A stretch of 12,152 nt of DNA from Christensenella sp. UBA5327 (GTDB lineage Bacteria > Bacillota > Clostridia > Christensenellales > Aristaeellaceae). The DNA is taken from assembly GCA_002411105.1 (NCBI GenBank), contig DHQX01000047.1, positions 49,343 to 61,494 on the forward strand. The letters are read 5' to 3'. A model generated the notes under the pieces. That model saw nothing but the letters and a program-made list of their open reading frames with translations, was not told the DNA's origin and did not search any database. Both the position numbers and the translations under genes were made by a program. Of this stretch, positions 1-6,888 are shown in pieces; position 1 is the first letter of the stretch, and each line of letters starts with the position of its first letter.

Positions 1-104
1 TTGCTTTCCTACGCCGGCATTATCCGGATCAGGTTCCAGGGTCCCGGGCATAAGGCCCGATCTCAGCCGGCTGGAAGCCAGCACCCCTGTGCTCATAAAA
101 GCAC
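1..104 (-). ncRNA. TPP riboswitch (THI element)
   Basis: Read on the minus strand, this region holds the conserved TPP-sensing core. GGGGTGC (81-87) is followed by CTGAGA (61-66), the pyrimidine-recognition side. Next come ACCCTGGAACCTGATC and a CCGG-ATAATG-CCGG hairpin, then GCGTAGGAAAGC at the very edge, which together form the pyrophosphate-binding side. A GC-rich hairpin (CGGGC/GCCCG) lies between CTGAGA and the ACCC motif, at the variable P3 extension. Established knowledge: this aptamer represses thiamine biosynthesis or uptake genes when TPP is abundant. The expression platform and the regulated gene lie to the left, outside the window. The closing P1 stem may also finish just outside. 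A plus-strand open frame crosses this region but is not a gene. Confidence 0.95.
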
Positions 105-110
105 GGGCCA

Positions 111-139
111 AGTATATATAAACCCTGCAAAGTTGTCAA
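111..139 (-). promoter_or_regulatory. Sigma-A promoter of the TPP riboswitch transcript
   Basis: On the minus strand a perfect -35 TTGACA (134-139) is separated by 17 bases from -10 TATACT (111-116). The predicted start, around position 104, falls right at the 5' end of the riboswitch, so the aptamer is transcribed at once. The match to the housekeeping consensus is close to ideal. Its -35 is the reverse complement of the -35 used by the divergent plus-strand promoter. Confidence 0.88.
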
Positions 140-161
140 GGCAATCCAGGCGTGTTAAAAT
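133..161 (+). promoter_or_regulatory. Sigma-A promoter of the 196-4849 operon
   Basis: -35 TTGTCA (133-138), a 17-base spacer, and -10 TAAAAT (156-161) preceded by an extended-10 TGT (153-155). The predicted start is near 168, about 28 bases before the GTG start at 196. The -35 is physically shared with the divergent riboswitch promoter, because TTGTCAA reads TTGACAA on the other strand. RNA polymerase could therefore probably occupy only one direction at a time. Confidence 0.7.
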
Positions 162-180
162 GCGATTGTATTTTAACGCG
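151..180. repeat. Inverted repeat, possible operator
   Basis: The arms GTTAAAAT (154-161) and ATTTTAAC (170-177) are perfectly inverted around an 8-base centre. Outward, g152/c179 and c151/g180 also match, with a T/G position between. The repeat covers the -10 and predicted start site of the plus-strand promoter and lies just before the ribosome binding site. It could be a repressor site or a 5'-leader hairpin. It is not a terminator for either strand, as no T-run follows. Function is inferred from position only. Confidence 0.5.
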
Positions 181-195
181 TTCGGAGGTTGCCAA

Positions 196-846
196 GTGCC
201 CTTTTTTTCTAAAAAATCCCCGGCCATGGACCTGGAAGGCCTGCCGCTTGAGGAGTACCTGCACATCGCGGAGACCGAGGAGGATCCGGTCCTCATCCAC
301 GAGGCCCTCAGCCGGGCTGAGGCGCTGGCCCCGGAGGATCTGGACATCCAGCTCAAACTCCTGCTGCTGGGACGTCTGCATGAGCGCAACCCCAAGCGCT
401 TTGACTTTCATGTCATCAAATCCTACCTGCTCCATGCCTTTGAGCACCCGGAGGCCCACCCTGAGGAGGAGCGCCGGCGCATGATCCGGGAAATCTTTGA
501 CCATGAGCGCCTCAGGCGCGCCACGAGCCTGGCGCCGGACGCAAAGAGCTTCCTTGATCAATACCTGCTGGCCCTCTCCCGGGATTATATGCGCCTGTTT
601 GTAGGCGGGGACAACAGCCATGTGCCCCGCGTGTTCGGCTTCACCTTCAAAGGCAGCCTGGCCAAATACCTGGCGGTGCCCGCCCGGGATATCATCGCGG
701 GCATCTTCTCAGATGACAACCTCACCCAGGAGGAGGCCAAGGCGCTGGGCAAGGCTTTTTACCGTGCCTTTTATGACTACACCAATGGCGAGGTGAAGGA
801 CCTGGACAAAAACCTGGGGCCCCAGCTCAGGGCATTGCTGCGATGA
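196..846 (+). CDS. Hypothetical soluble protein, 216 aa
   Basis: I do not recognise this family. The GTG start at 196 is chosen because GGAGG (184-188) precedes it by 7 bases. The open frame running back to position 1 crosses the riboswitch and both promoters, so it cannot be coding. The product looks cytoplasmic and largely helical, with no signal peptide or membrane segment. The N-terminal half (about residues 15-60) is a Leu/Ala/Glu-rich helical pair reminiscent of TPR-like repeats. The middle is strongly charged (HPEEERRR). The C-terminal part, about 130-216, has aromatic motifs such as RVFGFTF and AFYRAFYDYTNGEV. T7 and A6 runs occur just after the start codon and might permit slippage. 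It is the first gene of an operon with a membrane protein, an ABC exporter and a nuclease. Its function is unknown. Confidence 0.8.
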   Translation: MPFFSKKSPAMDLEGLPLEEYLHIAETEEDPVLIHEALSRAEALAPEDLDIQLKLLLLGRLHERNPKRFDFHVIKSYLLHAFEHPEAHPEEERRRMIREIFDHERLRRATSLAPDAKSFLDQYLLALSRDYMRLFVGGDNSHVPRVFGFTFKGSLAKYLAVPARDIIAGIFSDDNLTQEEAKALGKAFYRAFYDYTNGEVKDLDKNLGPQLRALLR

Positions 847-890
847 ACAGATCCCGTCGGGGCGGCCTTCAGAGCCCCCGTCACGCTTAG
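843..890 (+). other. 15-codon frame between the first two genes, possible coupling leader or nonsense-broken N terminus
   Basis: An ATG at 843 overlaps the TGA stop of the preceding gene (ATGA). It opens a 15-residue Arg-rich frame (MNRSRRGGLQSPRHA) that ends with TAG at 888-890. The next base begins the ATG of the following gene in the same frame (TAGATG). There are two readings. It may be a tiny leader passing ribosomes on by termination-reinitiation, since neither ATG has a good Shine-Dalgarno. Or it may be the original N terminus of the downstream membrane protein, cut off by a nonsense change. A basic segment just before a membrane helix would suit the second reading. Confidence 0.4.
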
Positions 891-1409
891 ATGCTGCGCC
901 GTATCCCCGCAGCGCTCCTGGCACTGCTTTTGATGTCGGTGTTTTATGTGTTTGCGGTCATGCAGGAAAATGAGGAGACCAAGCGCTCCGACGCCTTTTT
1001 GGTCAAGGAGCCTGAGGCCGCCATCACCCGGATTGCCCCCTTCCATTCCCAGGACGGGCGCGCCCTGGCCCAGGCCTTTGGCGCGGCCTTCCCGATGCCG
1101 GAAGGGGCTTTTACGGGTGAGGTCACAAGCCCCGGCCACCATGGCTATGCCGTGATGCGCCTTTCAGTCCAGGGCCAGGTGGCCCGGGTGGAAGGGGTGA
1201 GACCGCTGAGTGCCGCCAGCAGCATCCTGCCCTCAGGCTTGCGCTTTACCGCCTCTGAGCGCGCCCTGTTTGGCCATGCCATCATGACCGCTTCTGACAG
1301 CCAAACCCTCTATTACGCCCTGCAAACCGACAAGGCCGCCTTTGTCATCAGCTTGCCCGAAGCGGCTTCAAGCGCCCCGGGCAGCGGCTTTGCGCTGCAG
1401 GAACCCTGA
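891..1409 (+). CDS. Hypothetical membrane-anchored protein, 172 aa
   Basis: Not recognised. Residues about 5-24 (LRRIPAALLALLLMSVFYVFAV, with two Arg before it) form an N-terminal signal anchor. The remaining ~148 residues would lie outside the membrane. No signal peptidase or lipobox site is obvious. The exported part has alternating hydrophobic strands (HHGYAVMRLSVQG, TLYYALQTDKAAFVISLP), suggesting a small beta-rich domain. The ATG at 891 lacks a clear ribosome binding site and directly abuts an in-frame TAG. A start at 843 would extend the protein by 15 basic residues if that stop were absent. It is cotranscribed with the ABC exporter, which begins 28 bases after its stop, so a role beside the transporter is possible but unproven. 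Confidence 0.65.
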   Translation: MLRRIPAALLALLLMSVFYVFAVMQENEETKRSDAFLVKEPEAAITRIAPFHSQDGRALAQAFGAAFPMPEGAFTGEVTSPGHHGYAVMRLSVQGQVARVEGVRPLSAASSILPSGLRFTASERALFGHAIMTASDSQTLYYALQTDKAAFVISLPEAASSAPGSGFALQEP

Positions 1410-1437
1410 AAATCCCAAGAAAAGGAGCTGTTTTCCT

Positions 1438-3228
1438 ATGTCAAGCGCCTCCCGGGCTTCCGGGCTGATCCGCCGTTTTATCCCCTATTACCGCCCCTAT
1501 CGGCGGATTCTGTTTGCCAGTCTCGCCTGCGCCATCATGACCTCGGCCTCGGGGCTGGTCTTTCCCCTGATTGTCAGGGAGATCACCGACCGGGCCATTT
1601 CCGATATCGCCAGCCTCACCCTGCCCTTCATCCTGCAGCTGGGGGGATTTTTCCTGCTCTTGCAGCTGGTGGACGCCGGGTGCAGGTATTATATGCAATC
1701 CCGCGGGCACATCATGGGCGCCATGATGGAAAAGGACATGAGAAGCGACCTGTTCAGCCACTTAAGCCAACTGTCCTTCTCCTATTATTCCAACACCAAG
1801 GTGGGCCAGATCATGGCCCGCATCACCAGTGACCTGTTTGAGGTAACCGAGTTTGCCCATCACTGCCCGGAGGAATTCCTCATCGCCGCGGTCAACCTGG
1901 TGGTGTCCTTCATCCTGCTCTCCGCCATGAACTTCAAGCTCACCCTCATCATCTTCCTGATGCTGCCGGTCATGCTGATCTCCATCTTTCTCTTTAACAA
2001 AAAGATGCGCGCCACCTTCCGCGCCTGCCGCCACCAAGTGGGCGAGATCAACGCCCAGATGGAGGACAGCCTCCTTGGCATGCGGGTGGTGCAGTCCTTT
2101 GCCAATGAGGAATTGGAGGGCGAGAAGTTTGAGCAGGGCAACCGCACCTTTTTGAACCTAAAAAAGAAGCAGTACCATGTGATGGCGGGCTTCCACTCCA
2201 CAGCCCGGCTGCTCAACGGCCTGATGAATCTGCTGGTGGTGGTGCTGGGCGCCTGGGCCCTCGCCCGCGGGGAGCTGACGGCGGGGGAGTTCGCCTCCTA
2301 CCTGCTGTTTATCAACATGCTGCTGGCCACCGTCAGCCGGCTGGTGGAGTTTATGGAGCAGTTCCAGCGCGGCGTGACCGGCATTGAGCGCTTTTATGAG
2401 ATCATGGACGCGCCCCGGGAGATCAGGGATCTGCCTGGGGCAAAGGCCCTTGAAAGCGTGAAGGGTGAGATCACCCTGGACGATGTGAGCTTCCGCTATG
2501 AGGATGACAGCGCCTTTGTGCTGGACCAGGTCAATCTCCATGTGCCAGCCGGTCAGAGCGTGGCGCTGGTGGGGCCCAGCGGCTCCGGCAAGACCACGCT
2601 GTGCAACCTCATCCCACGGTTTTATGATGTGACCGGCGGCAGCATCAGGATTGACGGACAGGATATCAGGGAGCTGACCTTAAAGAGCCTCCGGGGCGCC
2701 ATCGGCACCGTGCAGCAGGAGGTTTATCTGTTCTCAGGCTCAGTCTTTGACAACATCGTCTATGGCAAGCCCGGCGCCAGCCGGGAAGCAGTGATGGAGG
2801 CGGCCAGAAAGGCCGGCGCCCATGACTTTATCCAGGCGCTGCCAGAGGGCTATGACACCCACGTGGGTGAGCGGGGCGTGAAGCTCTCCGGCGGTCAAAA
2901 GCAGCGCCTGTCCATCGCCCGGGTCTTCCTCAAGGATCCGCCCATCCTGCTGCTTGACGAGGCCACAAGCGCGCTTGACAACGAGTCGGAGCTGCTGGTG
3001 CAAAAGTCCCTTGAGCAGCTGGCCCAGGGCCGCACCACGCTCACCATCGCCCATCGCCTCACCACCATCAGGAATGCCGATGTTATCTGGGTATTAACTG
3101 ATCAGGGCCTGGAGGAGCACGGCAGCCATGAGGCGCTGATGGCAAGGAAGGGGCTTTATTACCGCCTGTATCACTTGTACTCAAGCAGCGAAACCAAGGC
3201 AAGGGAACAGCAGGCTGCCCTGCTGTGA
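1438..3228 (+). CDS. ABC exporter half-transporter (TMD-NBD fusion), 596 aa
   Basis: This is an ATP-driven exporter of the MsbA/LmrA/BmrA type, in which two copies or a heteromer form the active transporter in the cytoplasmic membrane. About six membrane helices occupy residues 24-305. The nucleotide-binding domain follows from about 343. It shows an A-loop Tyr354, Walker A GPSGSGKTT (379-387), Q-loop Gln427, signature LSGGQ (483-487), Walker B ILLLDE (503-508) with D-loop SALD, and H-loop His539. All catalytic residues are present, so it should be active. The ATG at 1438 follows AAGGAG; an open frame extending upstream lies inside the previous gene. Length is normal for the family. The substrate cannot be read from sequence (drug, lipid or peptide are all possible). 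The nuclease gene starts 22 bases downstream. Confidence 0.95.
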   Translation: MSSASRASGLIRRFIPYYRPYRRILFASLACAIMTSASGLVFPLIVREITDRAISDIASLTLPFILQLGGFFLLLQLVDAGCRYYMQSRGHIMGAMMEKDMRSDLFSHLSQLSFSYYSNTKVGQIMARITSDLFEVTEFAHHCPEEFLIAAVNLVVSFILLSAMNFKLTLIIFLMLPVMLISIFLFNKKMRATFRACRHQVGEINAQMEDSLLGMRVVQSFANEELEGEKFEQGNRTFLNLKKKQYHVMAGFHSTARLLNGLMNLLVVVLGAWALARGELTAGEFASYLLFINMLLATVSRLVEFMEQFQRGVTGIERFYEIMDAPREIRDLPGAKALESVKGEITLDDVSFRYEDDSAFVLDQVNLHVPAGQSVALVGPSGSGKTTLCNLIPRFYDVTGGSIRIDGQDIRELTLKSLRGAIGTVQQEVYLFSGSVFDNIVYGKPGASREAVMEAARKAGAHDFIQALPEGYDTHVGERGVKLSGGQKQRLSIARVFLKDPPILLLDEATSALDNESELLVQKSLEQLAQGRTTLTIAHRLTTIRNADVIWVLTDQGLEEHGSHEALMARKGLYYRLYHLYSSSETKAREQQAALL

Positions 3229-3250
3229 CCCGGCCGGATGAGGAGAACGT

Positions 3251-4849
3251 ATGAACCTTGAATTTATCGGCGCATCCCGGGAGGTGACCGGCTCCCTGTA
3301 TCTGCTCAGTGCCGGAGGCAAGCGCATCCTGGTTGACTGCGGCATGGAGCAGGGCCGGGATACCTATGAGAACAAACCCCTGCCCATCAACCCCTCCCAG
3401 GTGGACGCGGTGGTGCTCACCCATGCCCACATCGATCACTCGGGCATGATCCCGGCGCTATCCGCCCGGGGCTTCCGCGGGCCGATCCATGCCACCCTCG
3501 CCACCCACGCGCTGTGCGACATCATGCTGCGGGATTCCGCCCACATCCAGGAGATGGAGGCGGAGTGGCGGAACCGCAAAGCCCAGCGCGCGGGCGAGCC
3601 CAGCTATGAGCCGCTGTACACCCAGGCGGACGCCGACCAGGCGCTGCGCCAGTTTGAAGCCCTGCCCCTGGAAACCCCCCGGGAGATCTTCCCGGGCATC
3701 CGCCTCACCTTTACCGATGCGGGGCACCTGTTGGGCTCGGCCTCGGTGACCCTTCAGGTAACAGAGGGGGACACCACCAAAACCATTGTTTTCTCCGGCG
3801 ACATCGGCAACCTCCACCAGCCCATCCTGAAGGATCCCCGTTACCTGACCAGGGCCGACTACGTGGTGATGGAGTCCACCTATGGTGACCGCCTCCACGG
3901 CCCCCGGCCGGACTATCTGGCCGACCTGGCCGATACACTGCAGATCACCTTCAACCGCGGCGGCAACGTGGTCATCCCCAGCTTCGCCGTGGGCCGCACC
4001 CAGGAGATCCTCTATTTTCTGCGGGAGATCAAGGAAAAGGGCCTGGTCAAGGGCCACGACGGCTTCCCCGTGTATATGGACAGCCCCCTGGCCATCAAGG
4101 CCACCAACATCTTCCAGGAGGCGGACGCGGGCGAGTTTGACCAGGAGATGCGGGACCTTTTGGCCCGGGGCATCAACCCCATCGCCTTTGAGGACCTGCG
4201 CGTGCAGGTGACAGCTGAGGAAAGCAAGCAGATCAACTTTGAGAAGAGACCCTGTGTGATCATCTCCGCCTCCGGCATGGCAGAAGCCGGACGCATCCGC
4301 CACCACCTGAAGCACAACCTCTGGCGCAAGGAAAGCACCATCCTGTTTGTAGGCTATCAGGCCGTGGGCACCCTGGGGCGGATGCTGTATGACGGGGAAA
4401 AGCGCGTCAAGCTCTTTGGCGAGACCATCAATGTGGCGGCCGAAATCAGGACGCTCAAGGCCATCAGCGGCCACGCCGACCAGGCCGGGCTTTTCACCTG
4501 GATTGACTCCTTTAACCCCAAGCCCCAGCGCGTCTTTGTCACCCATGGTGAGGAGGAGGTGGCGCTGCTGTTTGAGGGGCTGCTGCAGGACAAGGGCTAC
4601 ACCACCTTCGTCCCCTACTCGGGCGATGTCTGGTCCCTGGCGGAAGACCGACAGCTGGAGGCTGGCTCCCGGGCGTTGGCTAAGGACAAAACCAAGAAGC
4701 AAAAGAAGCAGGTCAAGGCCGATAGCGCCCTCACCCAAGCCCTTGACCGCCTCACCCAGTTGGTGAGGGACGGCCAGGGCTATTCCAACAAGCTCAAGGA
4801 GAAGCTCACCCGGCAAATCAACGACCTGGTCCGGCGCTGGGAAGACTAA
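3251..4849 (+). CDS. MBL-fold/beta-CASP/RMMBL nuclease, 532 aa
   Basis: This is a zinc-dependent ribonuclease-like protein of the CPSF73/Ysh1-type bacterial and archaeal group. Members cleave RNA, often as endonucleases or 5' exonucleases. The metallo-beta-lactamase part shows HAHIDH (58-63), DAGH with His159, and SGDIG with Asp184. The beta-CASP domain follows, with ESTYGDR (Glu208), PSFAVGRTQE (243-252) and ISASGM (338-343). SGHADQ (His408) and VTHGEEE (His432) are the later metal or RMMBL motifs. The C-terminal ~75 residues form a charged, Lys-rich tail (KDKTKKQKKQVK) with a helical end, beyond the usual core, possibly for RNA contact. The ATG at 3251 is preceded by GAGGAG. It is the last gene of the operon before a strong terminator. 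A cytoplasmic RNA-processing role is inferred from the family. Confidence 0.93.
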   Translation: MNLEFIGASREVTGSLYLLSAGGKRILVDCGMEQGRDTYENKPLPINPSQVDAVVLTHAHIDHSGMIPALSARGFRGPIHATLATHALCDIMLRDSAHIQEMEAEWRNRKAQRAGEPSYEPLYTQADADQALRQFEALPLETPREIFPGIRLTFTDAGHLLGSASVTLQVTEGDTTKTIVFSGDIGNLHQPILKDPRYLTRADYVVMESTYGDRLHGPRPDYLADLADTLQITFNRGGNVVIPSFAVGRTQEILYFLREIKEKGLVKGHDGFPVYMDSPLAIKATNIFQEADAGEFDQEMRDLLARGINPIAFEDLRVQVTAEESKQINFEKRPCVIISASGMAEAGRIRHHLKHNLWRKESTILFVGYQAVGTLGRMLYDGEKRVKLFGETINVAAEIRTLKAISGHADQAGLFTWIDSFNPKPQRVFVTHGEEEVALLFEGLLQDKGYTTFVPYSGDVWSLAEDRQLEAGSRALAKDKTKKQKKQVKADSALTQALDRLTQLVRDGQGYSNKLKEKLTRQINDLVRRWED

Positions 4850-4873
4850 TACTTCAATCCGTTCAGTGCGAGA

Positions 4874-4910
4874 GGCTGTGGCAGAATGGAAAACTGCCAC
4901 AGCCCCTTTT
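4874..4910 (+). terminator. Intrinsic terminator of the 196-4849 operon
   Basis: A perfect 11-bp stem, GGCTGTGGCAG (4874-4884) with CTGCCACAGCC (4894-4904), encloses a 9-base loop and is followed by CCTTTT. It starts 24 bases after the nuclease stop. On the minus strand the same hairpin is followed by TCTCGC, with no T-run. It should therefore end mainly plus-strand transcription, with at most weak action on the convergent gene. Confidence 0.9.
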
Positions 4911-4929
4911 ATCAGCTTCAAAAGCCCGG

Positions 4930-5496
4930 TCAGGTGTTGTCCCGGCCAATCTTCTTTCTGGTTTCTTCGCGGATGGCTTCACGCAGTGCCATCAGATAGG
5001 GCGAAAAGGTCACCCTGTCATCCGCATAGCTCAGGTTCAGGGCATACTCATGATCCTCCCAGGTGCTGATGTCCGCCTCGTTATGCTGGATGATCGCCTC
5101 CAGGCCGTCCAGGGCCTTGAAAATCCTGGCTTCCAGGGTTTTTCGCTCGCTGATTTCGGCATACAAAGCCGCCATTTCATCCCGGTGTGGCGCGGGCAGC
5201 GTCCTGACCCAGTCGTTCAGCAACCGTTCCTCCCTTTCCTCATCCGCGGAGGTTTTGTGAAAGGTGGGGATGTCCCCGGTGAAGCACTCCCCCAGGTCAT
5301 GGATCAGGCACATTGTGATGACCTTGTTCATGTCCACTTCCGGAAATTCATCCCTCATCCAGTAAGCCATCAGCGCCAGGCGCCAGCTGTGATCCGCCAC
5401 ACTTTCCTGTTTGCCACCTGAGGTGTGGCAGTGGCGAAAGGTATCCTTCAGTTTTTCTGCCGTATGCAGGGCGTCAAGCAGGCTTCTTGGGTTCAT
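4930..5496 (-). CDS. HD-domain phosphohydrolase, YfbR/HDDC2-like, 188 aa
   Basis: This is a metal-dependent HD hydrolase. The closest recognised type is the YfbR/HDDC2 5'-deoxynucleotidase group, which removes phosphate from deoxynucleoside monophosphates in the cytoplasm. The metal ligands are visible: His36 in VADHSWRLA, His66-Asp67 in IHDLGECFTGD, and Asp130 in KALDGLEAIIQHNE. Length fits the family (about 180-200). The ATG at 5496 has a G-rich binding site (AAGGGGG) about 5 bases before it. It lies 51 bases after the anti-sigma gene on the same strand, so readthrough from that operon is possible, but a good promoter of its own precedes it. The nucleotide substrate is inferred from the family and not shown by the sequence. 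Confidence 0.88.
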   Translation of the reverse strand: MNPRSLLDALHTAEKLKDTFRHCHTSGGKQESVADHSWRLALMAYWMRDEFPEVDMNKVITMCLIHDLGECFTGDIPTFHKTSADEEREERLLNDWVRTLPAPHRDEMAALYAEISERKTLEARIFKALDGLEAIIQHNEADISTWEDHEYALNLSYADDRVTFSPYLMALREAIREETRKKIGRDNT

Positions 5497-5526
5497 GGTC
5501 TGCCCCCTTTTTTAGTGTCTGCGCTG

Positions 5527-5555
5527 ACTATACCCTATCCTGGGGATCTATTCAA
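5527..5555 (-). promoter_or_regulatory. Sigma-A promoter for the HD hydrolase
   Basis: On the minus strand, TTGAAT (5550-5555) is separated by exactly 17 bases from TATAGT (5527-5532). The predicted start, near 5520, leaves a leader of about 24 bases carrying the binding site. The -35 overlaps the TAG stop of the anti-sigma gene. The HD gene can therefore be expressed without the ECF operon. Confidence 0.65.
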
Positions 5556-6387
5556 AGGGAACTTTCAGGGTGAAGTCAAAGGTCAGATCCTGCCGCGCCA
5601 TCAGCCCCAGGGCGGTGAGCGCCTCGGGGATCTCTGGCGCGATGCCGCCATTCTCCCGGGCCAGCCTTGCCATCTCCTTATCCGGCAGGTTGATATGGTC
5701 GTCGCTCAGGCTGATGAAGCCCTCCTCATAGGCCTGCTGGATATCCGCCTGCCGAACCGCATCATCCCCCTCCTCGCCTTTTGTGGGCGGCAGGTTTTGA
5801 ATAGGCTTGAGGGGCTTAAAGACGCTGACGGTGACCGTTACCGCCAGGGTTTTCCTTTGGGGCACTTCCTGGGGTGTGCCAAAGAGACCATTTTGGGTGA
5901 CACCCTCTGTGAAGTAAATGCCTGGCAGCCAGATGTGGCTTGGGGTGTCATTCTCGGTTTCCAGGCACAAGGGGGTGCCGCTGACCGTTGATTCAGTCAC
6001 AACGATATAAACTGGCTCCTCGGGCTTTTTGTTCTGGTATTCCAGGGAAAAGGCCACCCGCTTTCCGTCAAACACGGCGTCAGAGATGGTGACATCGGTG
6101 TTGTAGGCGGTCTGGGTCTGCCGGACAGGGGTCACCCGCCCCTCAAGGCCGCTTGTGTCACCGGTGGGTTCACCCATGGTGCGCAGATAGTTGAGGATGC
6201 CCCACTGGTCATCCGCGATGGCCACAGCGCCCACCAGCAGCAGGCAGACCGCAAGCGCAACCACCAGCCGCTTTTTCCGGATGATTTTGACGGGGCGCTT
6301 ATCTGGCAAGCTAATCAGGGTGTTTTGAATCCGGGTTTCCAGGTGTTGGGAAACCGGATAGGCTTTCTTCATGTTGTCGCTATTCAT
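5548..6387 (-). CDS. Membrane-anchored anti-sigma factor, DUF4179-like, 279 aa
   Basis: This is the likely partner that holds the adjacent ECF sigma factor inactive at the membrane. An N-terminal cytoplasmic segment (1-40) ends in a basic stretch (KIIRKKR). One membrane helix follows (about 41-58, LVVALAVCLLLVGAVAIA). A ~220-residue outer domain has the pattern of DUF4179 proteins (DAVFDGKRVAFSLEYQNK, TLAVTVTVSVFKPLK). There is no zinc-binding HxxxCxxC motif, so it is not a ZAS-type anti-sigma. The ATG at 6387 lies 4 bases after AGGAGG and overlaps the sigma stop as ATGA, which suggests translational coupling and matched amounts. A second ATG at codon 6 is too far from the binding site. The inducing signal is unknown. 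Confidence 0.85.
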   Translation of the reverse strand: MNSDNMKKAYPVSQHLETRIQNTLISLPDKRPVKIIRKKRLVVALAVCLLLVGAVAIADDQWGILNYLRTMGEPTGDTSGLEGRVTPVRQTQTAYNTDVTISDAVFDGKRVAFSLEYQNKKPEEPVYIVVTESTVSGTPLCLETENDTPSHIWLPGIYFTEGVTQNGLFGTPQEVPQRKTLAVTVTVSVFKPLKPIQNLPPTKGEEGDDAVRQADIQQAYEEGFISLSDDHINLPDKEMARLARENGGIAPEIPEALTALGLMARQDLTFDFTLKVPFE

Positions 6388-6857
6388 GTTTCCTCCTGGG
6401 AGAGCATCTCCCGTAATTGATCCCGCCCGCGTTTAAGCCGGGAGCACACCGCCCCCTTGGTGGTGCCCAGCACCCGGGCAATCTCTTTGACTTCCATCCC
6501 CTCCATGTAATGGAGCATCAGGGTGACGCGCAAGTGCTCCGGCAGCCGGTCCATGGCCTGGCGCAGCGCCTCCTGTTCAAAGGGGTCAGGGGCAGGTTCG
6601 GCCGTCTCAGGCATCTCTGTGGGGATCATCCGGCCCTGTTTGCGCTGGATATTGACGCACTCCCGGATCAGGATGCGCAGCAGAAACGAACGAAAACTAT
6701 CCTGGTTTTTCAGGGTATCAAGCTTTATCCAGCACTTGAGCACCGCTTCTGAAATGGCGTCCAACCTGTCATGCTCACCCTTTAAATAGGCACAGCTCAG
6801 GCGGTACATGGTGCTCTGCAAAGACAGCACCGCTTTTCCAAATTCCGATTTGTTCAA
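6384..6857 (-). CDS. ECF-type RNA polymerase sigma factor, 157 aa
   Basis: This is an extracytoplasmic-function sigma factor with only regions 2 and 4. Region 2 spans about 15-75 and contains the helix AISEAVLKCWIKLDTLKNQDS and then SFLLRILIRECVNIQRK. Region 4 spans about 98-152, with MDRLPEHLRVTLMLHYMEGM and the DNA-binding helix-turn-helix VKEIARVLGTTKGAVCSRLKRGR. It resembles the SigV/ECF30-like group that pairs with DUF4179-type anti-sigmas. The start is TTG at 6857, supported by a strong AAGGAGG site about 6 bases upstream. No in-frame ATG lies near the binding site. A rare start on a regulator could limit its output. The stop overlaps the anti-sigma start by 4 bases. Confidence 0.92.
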   Translation of the reverse strand: MNKSEFGKAVLSLQSTMYRLSCAYLKGEHDRLDAISEAVLKCWIKLDTLKNQDSFRSFLLRILIRECVNIQRKQGRMIPTEMPETAEPAPDPFEQEALRQAMDRLPEHLRVTLMLHYMEGMEVKEIARVLGTTKGAVCSRLKRGRDQLREMLSQEET

Positions 6858-6871
6858 TGGCCCCCTCCTTT

Positions 6872-6881
6872 TGTCATGACA
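6872..6881. promoter_or_regulatory. Perfect 10-bp palindrome TGTCATGACA
   Basis: TGTCATGACA is fully self-complementary. It lies immediately upstream of the sigma gene's ribosome binding site, at the predicted transcript start. A related split palindrome (CTGAC-6-GTCAG) lies at 6894-6909. This could be a regulator half-site pair or chance; no known operator is matched. Confidence 0.3.
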
Positions 6882-6888
6882 CTAATAA

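Noticed and set aside
1..195. Upstream extension of the first gene's reading frame to position 1
   Set aside because: It crosses the TPP riboswitch and both promoters, while a GTG with a well-placed GGAGG lies at 196.
201..217. T7/A6 runs after the first start codon as a phase-variation switch
   Set aside because: The runs are short and only one sequence is visible, so slippage cannot be supported; it is noted only as a possibility.
4874..4904. The hairpin as a bidirectional terminator
   Set aside because: The stem is symmetrical, but the minus-strand tail is TCTCGC, without a T-run.
3458..4921. Very long open frame (487 codons) antisense to the nuclease gene
   Set aside because: It is a by-product of GC-rich codon use opposite a gene with full catalytic motifs. 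The translation is low-complexity, has no domain, and runs through the terminator.
5425..5991. Plus-strand open frame opposite the HD and anti-sigma genes
   Set aside because: It spans two clear minus-strand genes and their promoter, and has no binding site or recognisable domain.
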